NCBI GenBank assembly: GCA_026004795.1
Contig: BPJV01000005.1
Span: 310,001-374,000, forward strand
Direction of reading: 5' to 3'
Length of the DNA: 64,000 nucleotides
Source: Pirellulaceae bacterium
GTDB taxonomy: Bacteria; Planctomycetota; Planctomycetia; Pirellulales; Pirellulaceae
Within the stretch, counting starts at the first letter, position 1; each line of letters begins with the position of its first letter. Under the pieces are notes generated by a model, which did no database searches, was not told the origin of the DNA, and saw only the letters and a program-made list of their open reading frames with translations. The position numbers and the translations under genes were made by a program. Shown piece after piece: positions 37,708-46,895 of the stretch.

Positions 37708-39510
37708 TCAGCGACGCGGTGCGGCGGCGGCAGCGGCGGTCGCTTGTCCGGACTGGGATGTCCCTTCGAGGTAGTTGTCAATTTGCGAGTGGGCGAGCAA
37801 TTGTTCTAGTCGTTGGTGCATGGCCGCCCGCAGCTTCTTCTCATAAAGCTCACGATGTAGTTCCTCACGCACCGCGTCGATGTTATCCACGATAGGGGTG
37901 GTTTCTCCCTGTTTGTACAGAATGGCGTACTGATCACCCCAGGCGATGACGCCGGACATTTCGCCGGGTTGCAAGGAAAAAGCAGCTTCCTCCAAGATCG
38001 GGTTTCCACTGTAGCGGCGGATCGGAGGAATCTTGCCAAAGTTCGCACGCGAGACCGGTTCGACCGAGTACTTGGCGGCCAGTTCACCGAAGCTTTGTTC
38101 GTTCAAGTTTTGCCGTGCTTCTCGAAATACGTCTTGAGCCGACCGTTGGTTGCTGCACACGATGGCGAGAACTTCTGCTCGCGGACCGTAATTGGCCACA
38201 AAGCCCTTCTGCATATCCTCCTCGGTAACGGTAACCGAGTCTTCCACCAACTTCTTCAGAGCAACGCTGGGCCAGACGGCGTCGGAGACGTACAGATCGA
38301 TTGAGGCTCCTTCTTCTTCCTCGATACTCTTCAACCAACCGTCGACATCCGGGGATCCGTCGCGGCGAACATAGCCGGCCATATCGGCCGCCTTGGCGAT
38401 CTCCGCATTGATATCGTGGTCGGTGATCTGTTTGTTGGCGTCCTTGAGAGCCATGGTCAGCAGCAGCCGATTGATCTCTCCACGCAAGATCTCTCGGCCA
38501 TGACGAGCGATGCACTCGGCGGCCAGATGATCCATGGGAACCGGTTGTTGGTTGATGTAGGCAGCGATGCCAGGGTACTGCTTTTCCAGATCGCCATTTC
38601 CCATAACGATCACTACCTGGCTGTTCGCTTGCAGCGATTGGAAAATGCCATCGGCGGCTTGGGCCAATCGATGGTCGCGCAGTTTTTCGGTGATCCGTTG
38701 ACGGATCATAGGCATCAGTTCGGGCGAGGGCATCGAAGCCTCCAGATGACGAACACACTGCAGGAAGACGTGCATTTCGCCAACTTGGAAAATGGGGGAA
38801 ATCTCACCGGGTTGAAGCTGGAAAGCAACTTTCTCCAAGATGTCGTCACCGCTGAAGCGGCGAATCGGGGGAAGCAGCCCTTCGACGGCCGCGCTGGGGG
38901 CATCTTCGCTATGTTCTTTCGCCAGCCGACGGAAGGTTTCGGGAGCCGCCGTCGCCTGAGCATGCAGTTGCTCTGCCTGCGAACGCTGAGTGACAGCAAT
39001 CATCCGCACCTGCACTTTAGGGCCATACTCGCTCTGAATGATCTGGTCGATTTCCTGCTCCGTCACCTGGATTTTGTCGGCTGCCAGTGCCCGCAAGGCA
39101 AGCATCGGCCAGACGATCTCGCTAGCGTACTGCTCCGGGGTAATGTCGCGTTCCTTCTCCAGCGTCTCCAAATACAGTTTGGTGCTCAAACCGAACTTTC
39201 CGGCGATCCGGGCAATCTCATCATTCACCTCGGCCTGGGTGATCGTTATGCCTTTCGCCTTGCAGGCTTGCAGAATCAAATGCTTGTTCAACAAATTGTC
39301 TAGGACGATCGAGCCGTAGCGCTTCATCACTTCTTGAGCCAAACGATCCCGAGTGATGGTCTGGCCGTTGACGACGGCGACGATCTTGGGGAATTTTTCC
39401 AGGGGGGATACGACACTCGTGGTAGCTGAGGCGGGTGGCTGAGCGTGAACAAGGGTAGGTACGAGCCCAATCCATGCAACCAACGCAATTCGTCCAATCC
39501 GTGACAACAT
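37708..39510 (-). CDS. Periplasmic peptidyl-prolyl isomerase, tandem SurA/parvulin
   Basis: This exported folding factor has 600 residues. A signal peptide (MLSRIGRIALVAWIGLVPTLVHAQ) is followed by two copies of the same module. Copy 1: a SurA-like helical part (IVAVVNGQTITRDRLAQEVM to about 160) and a rotamase part with LPPIRRFSGDDILEKVAFQL and QPGEISPIF (about 225-250). Copy 2: a diverged helical part (about 310-410) and a rotamase part with IPPIRRYSGNPILEEAAFSL and QPGEMSGVI (about 510-540). The near match of these segments shows an internal duplication. It likely assists folding of secreted or outer-membrane proteins. It is followed by the OsmC gene. Confidence 0.9.
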   Translation of the reverse strand: MLSRIGRIALVAWIGLVPTLVHAQPPASATTSVVSPLEKFPKIVAVVNGQTITRDRLAQEVMKRYGSIVLDNLLNKHLILQACKAKGITITQAEVNDEIARIAGKFGLSTKLYLETLEKERDITPEQYASEIVWPMLALRALAADKIQVTEQEIDQIIQSEYGPKVQVRMIAVTQRSQAEQLHAQATAAPETFRRLAKEHSEDAPSAAVEGLLPPIRRFSGDDILEKVAFQLQPGEISPIFQVGEMHVFLQCVRHLEASMPSPELMPMIRQRITEKLRDHRLAQAADGIFQSLQANSQVVIVMGNGDLEKQYPGIAAYINQQPVPMDHLAAECIARHGREILRGEINRLLLTMALKDANKQITDHDINAEIAKAADMAGYVRRDGSPDVDGWLKSIEEEEGASIDLYVSDAVWPSVALKKLVEDSVTVTEEDMQKGFVANYGPRAEVLAIVCSNQRSAQDVFREARQNLNEQSFGELAAKYSVEPVSRANFGKIPPIRRYSGNPILEEAAFSLQPGEMSGVIAWGDQYAILYKQGETTPIVDNIDAVREELHRELYEKKLRAAMHQRLEQLLAHSQIDNYLEGTSQSGQATAAAAAAPRR

Positions 39511-39949
39511 CCTGGTAAGCTCCTGGAAGATAAACCTTTCGGGATTTTCAGTCGGTGGTAGTCAACTGGTGCCCAGCTCTGCGGTGAAGTTCGGTATCTA
39601 CCCCACTGGTATCTGCGATTGGGAGGATCGTAATCGATGCCACCGAATGGGAGCAAGGTCGTTCCGTTCCTGGTTTAGCAAGCATTGGCCATTGATTGGG
39701 CCTGTCGGAAAGTAGCGGGCCAGCCGCGTGGTGGGAACGGGGAGTCGGAGGTCGAGGGGGGCTGACGCGTGATGACGGAGGAGGACGACCGGGAAGCTGC
39801 AATCCATCAAGGGCCTAGGACCTGCCCCGCTCGGGGCATGATGGGATCCCTGCCGTGGTTCTCCGGAGCAAAGAAGAACCGGGGCACGCTACCGGGGACA
39901 TAAAAATATGGAACATCGCGAAGTCCTCGCCACAATAATACTGGTGGGA
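39511..39949. other. Intergenic stretch with one hairpin
   Basis: These 439 bases lie between the parvulin start and the symporter stop (both minus strand). No gene is supported. The only structure is the hairpin at 39823-39838, listed separately. Confidence 0.4.
39823..39838 (-). terminator. Possible terminator hairpin of the symporter gene
   Basis: TGCCCCG (39823-39829) and CGGGGCA (39832-39838) form a compact GC stem about 110 bases downstream of the sodium/solute symporter stop. No T-run follows on the minus strand. Confidence 0.3.
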
Positions 39950-41485
39950 CTAATGTTGCGAGGAGTAGAGGAACCGGAGGGCGGAGAATAATTGGCCGGC
40001 CAGAAAAGTCACCGTGGCGCCAATGAGCGGGTACCATGGCCAAGCGACAACGATTCCCAGTGGTGGCAGACCGAATTGCAGACCCATGAGGATGGTAAGA
40101 CCTGTCGCGGCACCGAGAAGCGCGGCGGTTTGGTTGACTCGCGTGGTGAGCGTTCCCAACAAGAACACCCCTAACAGAATCCCTGCTGAAAAACCAGCGA
40201 TCGTTAGCGCGTTACCGATCACGGACTCATGGAACGTGGTTGCCCAGATCCCGATTCCGACCTGTAACATGCCGAAGCCGGCGCAGAGGAACCGTGACAG
40301 ACGCAAGAGGGCCTTTTCGTCAGGACGACGAGAACAACGAGGCAGGTAGAAGTCGTTGACGACGGCCGAGGCCGAGGCGTTCAATGAGCTGGATAGCGTA
40401 CTCATCGCTGCCGCCAAAATGGCGGCAAGCATCAGTCCGATCAACCCCGTGTTGGCGGGGAACGAGTGAACAATGAAGTGCGCGTACACCTCGTCCCCTC
40501 TGGCGAACTGAATTTCTGGATGATGGGAATAGTAGCAGGCTAATTGCACGCCGATGAACAGAAACATGGCGAACTGCATGAACACGACCACGCCGCTGAG
40601 AACAATGGCTCGACCGGCATCTGGCTGGCGGCGAGCGCTGAGGTAGCGCTGGACCATCATCTGATCGGTGCCGTGGGTGCCGAGGCTCAGTGCCGCACCG
40701 CCCAAAAGGCCTGCCCACAGGGTGTATGGATCGGACAGCAGCCAACGCCACCACGATTGCGTACCGTCGGGCGGACGGATGGAGAAGATGTGGAGTTTTC
40801 CTTCGGCATGGGCGAATCGCCAAACTTCGTCCCATCCACCGGGGATCGCCCGAGCGATGAGAAACACGGAGACGGCGCCGCCGAGCATGTAGATCACCAG
40901 CTGGATACAGTCGTTCCAGACGACAGATCGCATCCCGCCGAGATAGGTGTAGACGATGGTGGTCAAACCTATGGCCAAGGCGCTGATCGGTAGCGACCAG
41001 CCAGCCATTTTTTGCAAGACGATGGCCGCCAAGAACAGACGCAAACCATCGCCCACGTTGCGCGTGACGAGAAACAAGCCCGATGCGGCTCGCGTAGCGG
41101 CAACTCCGAAGCGCTGTTGGAGAACCTCGTAGGCACTGAACAGTTTCCCGCGAAAAAAACCAGGCAGCAGCAAATGCACCACTAAAAATCGCCCTATCAG
41201 AAATCCGCAGGCGAGTTGCAGGAACTTCATGCCGGTGTCACCATAACCATGTCCTGGCAGACTCAAGACGGTTGCCGTACTGGTCTCCGTGGCCACGATC
41301 GAACCGAGAATCGCCCACCAGGGCAGATTTCGCCCGCCGACGAGGAAGGTTTCCAGTGAATCTTGCCGCCCAGCCAACCGCACCCCCACGATGATCGAGG
41401 CGGCTACGGCGCCGAGCAGGACCAGCAGATCGACGATGCCGAGATTCAGATTCGCCGTAGCCAGTGGTGCCATGTAGGTCGCCAT
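39950..41485 (-). CDS. Sodium/solute symporter (SSS family)
   Basis: This polytopic transporter has 511 residues and about 13 membrane segments, and uses a sodium gradient to import a small solute. SSS features are visible: VGVRLAGRQDSLETFLVGGRNLPWW after helix 1, GSIVATETSTATVLSLPGHGY in helix 2, and TIVYTYLGGMRSVVWNDCIQ around helix 5. Its start has AAGG seven bases before the ATG. It is divergent from murQ and the sugar kinase with a 120-base gap, so N-acetylmuramic acid or a related amino sugar is the most economical guess for the substrate. That guess rests on context only; the family also carries glucose, sialic acid, proline and others. Confidence 0.92.
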   Translation of the reverse strand: MATYMAPLATANLNLGIVDLLVLLGAVAASIIVGVRLAGRQDSLETFLVGGRNLPWWAILGSIVATETSTATVLSLPGHGYGDTGMKFLQLACGFLIGRFLVVHLLLPGFFRGKLFSAYEVLQQRFGVAATRAASGLFLVTRNVGDGLRLFLAAIVLQKMAGWSLPISALAIGLTTIVYTYLGGMRSVVWNDCIQLVIYMLGGAVSVFLIARAIPGGWDEVWRFAHAEGKLHIFSIRPPDGTQSWWRWLLSDPYTLWAGLLGGAALSLGTHGTDQMMVQRYLSARRQPDAGRAIVLSGVVVFMQFAMFLFIGVQLACYYSHHPEIQFARGDEVYAHFIVHSFPANTGLIGLMLAAILAAAMSTLSSSLNASASAVVNDFYLPRCSRRPDEKALLRLSRFLCAGFGMLQVGIGIWATTFHESVIGNALTIAGFSAGILLGVFLLGTLTTRVNQTAALLGAATGLTILMGLQFGLPPLGIVVAWPWYPLIGATVTFLAGQLFSALRFLYSSQH

Positions 41486-41605
41486 GGGAGTACCTTCGTG
41501 CTGCCGTGCGGGAGAAACGAAACGTTCTGCCGGGAATTTGCTGAGCGTTGTATGATAACCGCTTTACTCTGCTCATTCCCCGGTCTTCGCAGGTATGGAT
41601 CTAGT

Positions 41606-42538
41606 ATGGACGATTTGACGACCGAGCAACGCAATGCCGCCTCGCTTCATCTTGATTCGATGAGTGCCCTGGAAATCGTCCGGTTGATGAACCAGGAGGA
41701 CGCGCGTGTCGCGCCGGCGGTTGGTCGAGAGGCGGAGCGAATTGCCCAAGCCATCGACTGGATCGCTGAGGCGTTTCGTCAAGGAGGGCGACTTGTCTAC
41801 CAAGGGGCTGGGACTTCCGGGAGACTGGGGGTGCTGGATGCCTCGGAGTGTCCGCCGACGTTTAGCACACCGCCGGAAATGGTCGTAGGATTGATCGCCG
41901 GTGGGCCGACCGCGTTGACGCGCGCGGTTGAGGGTGCTGAAGATCATCCAGAGTTGGCGGTGAAGGATCTGCAGCAGATCGATTTTTCCCCGTCAGACGT
42001 TCTGGTAGGCATTGCCACCAGCGGTCGCACGCCTTATGTGCTGGGCGGACTGGATTACGCCCGTACCCTGGGGGCGAAGACGATCGGATTGACCTGCAAC
42101 GCTGCCACGGATCTGCATGGTCGCGCTCAACTGGTGATCGCTCCGGTCGTGGGGCCCGAAGTGCTCAGTGGCTCGACTCGCTTGAAGGCGGGCACTGCCA
42201 CCAAGATGGTGCTCAATATGCTGTCCACGGGAGCGATGGTGCGGATCGGCAAGACCTACGGCAATTTGATGGTCGACCTGCGGGCCACCAATACGAAGCT
42301 GCGTCAGCGAAGTGTGCGCATCGTGCGGGAGGTGACCGGCTTGCGTGCGGAGGCAGCACAACAGTTGCTAGAACGTTGCCAGGGTGAGGTCAAGGTGGCC
42401 ATTGTCGCCCACTTGGCCGAGGTTTCACCGGAGGAGGCCGACGCGCTATTGCAGCGGGCCGACGGCCATCTGCGAGCGGCCCTTGCCCTGGCCCGAGGAG
42501 ATCGGGGCGGAGCGATGGAAAGGCGCGGCGATGATTGA
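41606..42538 (+). CDS. murQ: N-acetylmuramic acid 6-phosphate etherase
   Basis: MurQ cleaves the lactyl ether of N-acetylmuramic acid 6-phosphate, giving N-acetylglucosamine 6-phosphate and D-lactate. The 310-residue protein has the standard length and motifs: a start like LTTEQRNAASLHLDSMSALE, the SIS-domain VYQGAGTSGRLGVLDASECP, VGIATSGRTPYVLGGLDYA, GSTRLKAGTATKMVLNML and KTYGNLMVDLRATNTKL. ATG 41606 fits the family N-terminus; the frame is open from 41363 but that part runs through the symporter leader. A TATGAT box lies at 41551. It overlaps the kinase gene by eight bases, so the two are coupled. Confidence 0.96.
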   Translation: MDDLTTEQRNAASLHLDSMSALEIVRLMNQEDARVAPAVGREAERIAQAIDWIAEAFRQGGRLVYQGAGTSGRLGVLDASECPPTFSTPPEMVVGLIAGGPTALTRAVEGAEDHPELAVKDLQQIDFSPSDVLVGIATSGRTPYVLGGLDYARTLGAKTIGLTCNAATDLHGRAQLVIAPVVGPEVLSGSTRLKAGTATKMVLNMLSTGAMVRIGKTYGNLMVDLRATNTKLRQRSVRIVREVTGLRAEAAQQLLERCQGEVKVAIVAHLAEVSPEEADALLQRADGHLRAALALARGDRGGAMERRGDD

Positions 42539-43538
42539 GGTACCCCGGTGGATGGTTGGCGTTGATGGGGGTGGCACCTCAACGATCGTGGCGCTGGGCC
42601 AGTGGCGTCAGGGGCAGGCGATTGAACGGATAAGTCGAGGGGAGGCGCAGAGTTCCAATCCTGTGGTGTTGGGGGTGGCATTGGCCGTCGACAGGATTGC
42701 CGCCGCCATCGATGGCGTGCTCCGCCAGGCGAGAGTAAGGCCAGAGGAGCTGGCTAGCCTGTGTGTTTGCATGGCAGGTGGTGCAGATGCCGATACCGGT
42801 CGCGTGGTGACCAGAGAGTTGCGAGCCAGGTATGGAGCGTCTACCGTCGTCGTCACGCATGATGCCGAGTTGCTCTTGGCGGCATTGCACCCCCACGATC
42901 ACCCGCCACAGCAGCCGCTGCAAGGCGTGGGTTTGATTGCCGGCACGGGATCGATCTGCTACGGTTCCCATGGTGGCCGCAGCGAGCGATCGGGTGGTTG
43001 GGGCTACCTGTGGAGTGACGAGGGGAGTGGTTATTGGTTAGGCCGCTCGTTGCTCGACGCCGCCTGCCGCGCGGCCGACGGAAGGTTGCGAAGCGTGGGG
43101 CAAGAAGAGATACTGCGAGCCGTGTTGGATTTCACGACGGTGGATTCGGTGCGCGCTCTGGTTCGCTGGGCCACCTCAGGCGAGCCGACGGAGGTGCGCC
43201 AACGGGTCGCTTCGCTTGCCCCCCTGGCATTCGCTTTGCATCAACTTCCACCGGTGGCTGCCATCCTCAAGCAAGGAGCCGAAGAGCTGGCGCAGTTGGT
43301 TGTTTCCGTGGTCGAGCGGCTGGGGGTGTCCGCCGGCGACTATCGGTTGGCTCTTGCCGGCGGGTTGTTGCTTCACCAGCCTGATTATCGTCGACTGGTT
43401 CTTGACGCCTTGCAACTGGCTGCAGCTGCACCCAAGGCCGTCGAGGTCATTGAGCAGCCAGTGCACGGAGCCCTGCGTTTGGCCCTGTGGGAATGGTTGA
43501 ACCACCGAAAGGAGGATGGTGCGACTCTCGATAGGTGA
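42531..43538 (+). CDS. BadF/BcrA-type N-acetylhexosamine kinase
   Basis: This cytoplasmic ATP-dependent sugar kinase has 335 residues and the ASKHA fold. N-terminal phosphate-1 loop: VGVDGGGTSTIVALG; connect region VCMAGGADADTGR; phosphate-2 loop GVGLIAGTGSICYG; then SGGWGYLWSDEGSGYWLG, the hallmark of N-acetylglucosamine and muramic acid kinases of the BadF/BadG/BcrA/BcrD group; and LALAGGLLLHQPDYRRL. The ATG overlaps the murQ stop region. By context it would phosphorylate free N-acetylmuramic acid (MurK-like) or N-acetylglucosamine, providing the substrate of MurQ or NagA. Confidence 0.9.
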   Translation: MIEVPRWMVGVDGGGTSTIVALGQWRQGQAIERISRGEAQSSNPVVLGVALAVDRIAAAIDGVLRQARVRPEELASLCVCMAGGADADTGRVVTRELRARYGASTVVVTHDAELLLAALHPHDHPPQQPLQGVGLIAGTGSICYGSHGGRSERSGGWGYLWSDEGSGYWLGRSLLDAACRAADGRLRSVGQEEILRAVLDFTTVDSVRALVRWATSGEPTEVRQRVASLAPLAFALHQLPPVAAILKQGAEELAQLVVSVVERLGVSAGDYRLALAGGLLLHQPDYRRLVLDALQLAAAAPKAVEVIEQPVHGALRLALWEWLNHRKEDGATLDR

Positions 43539-43666
43539 CACCGGTTGACCGGCTCTGCTGTTTTCATGCGGACGAGAAGGAGCGACCGTCATGGGGCGGC
43601 GGTGCGGTCAAGCGTCCAGGTAGCAGCGCTCGGCCGCACTCTCCACCAACAGCAGGCTTGAGCAGC

Positions 43667-45634
43667 TCAACGCCCCGCGGCAAGGAGAGGTTGGGGACGA
43701 GCAGTTGCCAGAGAGACGACAATCAAGGCGACAAACGACAGGGGAATCGTCACAATTCCCGGCTGGCTGAACGGTACGACGACCTCCAGCCACTGTGGGC
43801 GAGGGGCGTGGTATACCGAGGAAAATGTATCGGCGCTGAGCAGGATCCAACCGAGCGAGCTGATCATGCCTACCAGCACTCCCGCCATGATTCCTTGGTA
43901 CGTGGTGCGTTTCCAGAACAAGAGCATTACCAGAGCGGGCAAGTTCGCGGACGCAGCGATGCTGAATGCCCAACCGACCAGGTAGCCCACATTCATGTTC
44001 TCGAACAGCACACCCAAGACGATCGCCACGGCGCCGACGATGACCGAGGCCACTTTGGCCAATCGCACCTGCTCGGCCTCGCCCAATCCCATGGCGAGGA
44101 AATAACCGGCAACATCATGAGCAACGGCGCCGGCCGACGCCAAGATTAATCCACTCACGGTCCCCAACACGGTGGTGAAGGCAATGGCGGAGATGATGGC
44201 GAACAACCATTCGTTCAGGCTGCGGGCGAGCAACGGAGCGGCCATGTTGGTGTCCGTGGGGTCCAACGCTCCGCTGGTCATGGCCCCCAATCCCAGGTAG
44301 AGGGTGAGGATGTAGAAGAATCCGATGGCGGCAATGCCGACGATCGTGCTTTTGCGCGCTGCCACGGCGCTGCGCACCGTGTAGTACCGAATCAAGATGT
44401 GCGGCAGCGAGGCGGTGCCGCAAAAAAGGGCGAACATCAGCGAGATGAAGTTCAGTTTCGAGGTGAGGCCCGGTTGGCGAATACCGGCAAATTTAGGGTG
44501 TTCACCGGGGCTCAACACCTCACTGCCGCGAGTTAGTCGGGGGTAGAAAACCGTGGTCGGGCCAGCTGCGGTAGGGATTTTTTCGCTCCGCCATAGCAGC
44601 AAGTCACTATCTCCAATCTCGCGCAGGTAAGCAATCGGGCCCAGGGGGCCGGTAGAGTGGTCTTGAGCCAATCGCACGATATGACCTATCGGATGCAACT
44701 GATTGATCGAGCCGTCGGGGTTCTTTTCCCCCAGCGGTCGTCCGTTGACCCACACCGAGCCGTCATCACGGTGCTGCAGGGTCTGGCATTCGCGCAGTTC
44801 GATCATGTCGTCGCTGCGCTCTACTCGAAAAACCATGGAGTGGCCTTGGGGAGATGTTGCCATGACGTATTGGTTCGCCGCTTGTTGCCAGGGGCTGTCG
44901 TCAGCAGGCAAAGCAGGATTAACGAAACCGGCGGCCTGCAGGATGGCCTCCGGCGTCGATTCTGCCGGGCCTGTCACATGCACAAACTGGTAGCCGTCCA
45001 CTCCGCCTGTGGAGGTGCGCAGACCCCGAGCCAGGATCAAGACTGCCATCACGGCGGTGAAGAACACCAGCAGCGAACCCTTGAAAAATTGCACCCAAGT
45101 GGTGGATACCATTCCGGCAGTGACCACGATGAAGATCACCACGGCGCCGACGATCAATACGCCCGCCCAGTGGGGTAGACCGAGCAGCGGTCTCACTAAC
45201 GCTCCGGCACCGACCATTTGCGGGATCAAGTAGAACAAGCTGACGATCAGCGTGCTGATTCCGGCCGCCAACTGGATCCCTCTCGACTGAAATTTGGCAT
45301 TCAAGGCATCGGCGAACGTGTATTTGCCCAGCCGTTTCATCGGTTCAGCGATGACGAACAGCGCCACGATCCAACCGGCGAGAAAGCCGATGGAATAGAG
45401 GAAGCCATCGTAGCCGTAGAAGGCGATCATGCCACAGATGCCCAGGAACGAGGCGGCGGACAAGTAATCCCCGGCGAAGGCGATGCCATTGACCCACCAA
45501 GGAATCTGGCCATGGGCTGCGAAGTAGCCGGCCGACGAGCGGGTGCGTCTTCCCAAATACAGGCTCAACCCCAGCGTGATCAGCACAAACAGAACGAAGA
45601 TGGAGACCGCCATTACCGAGGGTTCATAGATCAC
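43667..45634 (-). CDS. Cation/acetate symporter-like SSS protein with large insert
   Basis: This 655-residue SSS transporter is close to ActP acetate permeases: LGLSLYLGRRTRSSAGYFAA, WWVNGIAFAGDYLSAASFLG, YDGFLYSIGFLAGWIVALF and, late, VIVGAVAIVLGVLFENMNVGYLVG. ActP proteins are about 550 residues; the extra length is a soluble-looking insert between roughly residues 215 and 390, with YQFVHVTGPAESTPEAILQA and an OLHP-like acidic region and no hydrophobic helix. The GTG start overlaps the stop of the DUF485 gene (GTGA), the normal partner of acetate permeases. Acetate or another short carboxylate is the likely substrate. Confidence 0.9.
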   Translation of the reverse strand: MIYEPSVMAVSIFVLFVLITLGLSLYLGRRTRSSAGYFAAHGQIPWWVNGIAFAGDYLSAASFLGICGMIAFYGYDGFLYSIGFLAGWIVALFVIAEPMKRLGKYTFADALNAKFQSRGIQLAAGISTLIVSLFYLIPQMVGAGALVRPLLGLPHWAGVLIVGAVVIFIVVTAGMVSTTWVQFFKGSLLVFFTAVMAVLILARGLRTSTGGVDGYQFVHVTGPAESTPEAILQAAGFVNPALPADDSPWQQAANQYVMATSPQGHSMVFRVERSDDMIELRECQTLQHRDDGSVWVNGRPLGEKNPDGSINQLHPIGHIVRLAQDHSTGPLGPIAYLREIGDSDLLLWRSEKIPTAAGPTTVFYPRLTRGSEVLSPGEHPKFAGIRQPGLTSKLNFISLMFALFCGTASLPHILIRYYTVRSAVAARKSTIVGIAAIGFFYILTLYLGLGAMTSGALDPTDTNMAAPLLARSLNEWLFAIISAIAFTTVLGTVSGLILASAGAVAHDVAGYFLAMGLGEAEQVRLAKVASVIVGAVAIVLGVLFENMNVGYLVGWAFSIAASANLPALVMLLFWKRTTYQGIMAGVLVGMISSLGWILLSADTFSSVYHAPRPQWLEVVVPFSQPGIVTIPLSFVALIVVSLATARPQPLLAAGR

Positions 45635-45915
45635 GGCTGGCTCTCCTGCTCACCAGGCGTCTGCCCAGCTTCGTATGCTGATGTTTCCAATTCGGCGCGG
45701 CAGGTCCATCCGTATACAACCGCCAACACGAACGCCACGGCGATCAGGGCAAATCCCCACCAGACGGCGAGATTGACTCCGCCGATCCACTCGCGTTGAC
45801 TTTGCTCAGGAATAAACGCCATTACAAAAACATACGCCACATAGAACAGGGTGTAGATGGCGAACAGAGTGATGCCCCAGCGTGCGTGAGGCGAGTGGGG
45901 GGATGTGGCGTTCAT
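45631..45915 (-). CDS. DUF485 membrane protein
   Basis: DUF485 proteins are small two-helix membrane proteins (YjcH-like) encoded next to acetate permeases. The 94-residue protein has two hydrophobic segments, around GITLFAIYTLFYVAYVFVMA and LAVWWGFALIAVAFVLAVVY, and a polar acidic C-terminus. ATG 45915 is chosen because it gives the standard family length; the frame extends back to 46008 over sequence that overlaps the next gene. Its stop overlaps the start of the permease gene by four bases, so they are translated together. Confidence 0.88.
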   Translation of the reverse strand: MNATSPHSPHARWGITLFAIYTLFYVAYVFVMAFIPEQSQREWIGGVNLAVWWGFALIAVAFVLAVVYGWTCRAELETSAYEAGQTPGEQESQP

Positions 45916-46004
45916 CTCGGTGTACTCGGTTGCAAGGAAGGGAAATGCCCAATGCGAGGGCGAAGAACAAGAGGGGGCGGACTGCTGGTCAGGCGAAAAG
46001 TCGC

Positions 46005-46874
46005 TCAACTGCTGGCGCTACGATAGGCCAACAACGAACGCTGAAAGACCCAGCGGCTGATCAGCACCGAGATTATAGCGGCAAAAATGGTGAACATCGC
46101 CAGGGGCCAGCGCCAGGAAGTATTGTCGGCAAGCGGTTGGGCGAGGATGCGCGCTGGAACATTCACGACGAGCAGGACGGGAACGATGAAGGTGAACACG
46201 ACCCACAGCACGATTCCCCAACCGCGGCGATAGATTTCCATGGGGTAGCGTGAGAAATTGGTGATGTAGAACCAGAAGTCGTAAAGCGTCTGATTGCGTC
46301 CCAGCCACACGCTGGTCGATGCCAGGCAGGTCATCAGGCTGTAAAGAATGGCCACTCCGCAGGCGCAGTACACGGCGTACAGGCCGACGATAGAAGGGGT
46401 CAGCTTCCAGGGCGCGGTGGGGCGATCCTGGAGTTCGTTGATGCTCAGCACCAACAGCCCCATCCCCAGCAAGAAGTTGGACAAGCTGGACCAATGCACT
46501 TTGCGAAGGGATACCAGGAATTGGGTGTCGATGGGTTTTAGCAGAACAAAGTCCAAACCACCGGTGCGGATCATCTCGCTGAACTCCTCCGAGTTCGGCA
46601 TAAAGAATGCCTGCACGATCGAATTGATGATCCAGGTAGTTGCCATGAAAATGAAGAACTCGTATTTCCCCCACCCCGTGTCGGCGCCGATCGATGGCGT
46701 ATGTTCGAAGACGATCCAGTAGAAGCCGACGTTCATCAACGCCCACGATAAACTGGAAATCGCTTCGATGATAAAGTTGGTGCGGAACATCATGTCGCGA
46801 ACCAGCGAGTTACGAGCAAAGGTCAAGAAGACCTGCACGTAGTTCGGGTGCTGGGAAGCGTTCTTGTCGTCCAT
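46005..46874 (-). CDS. ABC-2 family permease, subunit 2
   Basis: This membrane protein of 289 residues has about six hydrophobic segments and matches the ABC-2 family branch (PF06182 type) that works as a heterodimer with a second permease. Marks are a polar start of about 35 residues, FRTNFIIEAISSLSWALMNV, MIRTGGLDFVLLKPIDTQFL (the cytoplasmic coupling stretch) and the C-terminal WRWPLAMFTIFAAIISVLIS. ATG 46874 is preferred; ATG 46883 is possible. It is the last gene of ATPase-permease-permease, with a 21-base gap to the previous one. The exported substrate is unknown. Confidence 0.9.
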   Translation of the reverse strand: MDDKNASQHPNYVQVFLTFARNSLVRDMMFRTNFIIEAISSLSWALMNVGFYWIVFEHTPSIGADTGWGKYEFFIFMATTWIINSIVQAFFMPNSEEFSEMIRTGGLDFVLLKPIDTQFLVSLRKVHWSSLSNFLLGMGLLVLSINELQDRPTAPWKLTPSIVGLYAVYCACGVAILYSLMTCLASTSVWLGRNQTLYDFWFYITNFSRYPMEIYRRGWGIVLWVVFTFIVPVLLVVNVPARILAQPLADNTSWRWPLAMFTIFAAIISVLISRWVFQRSLLAYRSASS

Positions 46875-46895
46875 CTGTCCCACCTTGTACGGGTG

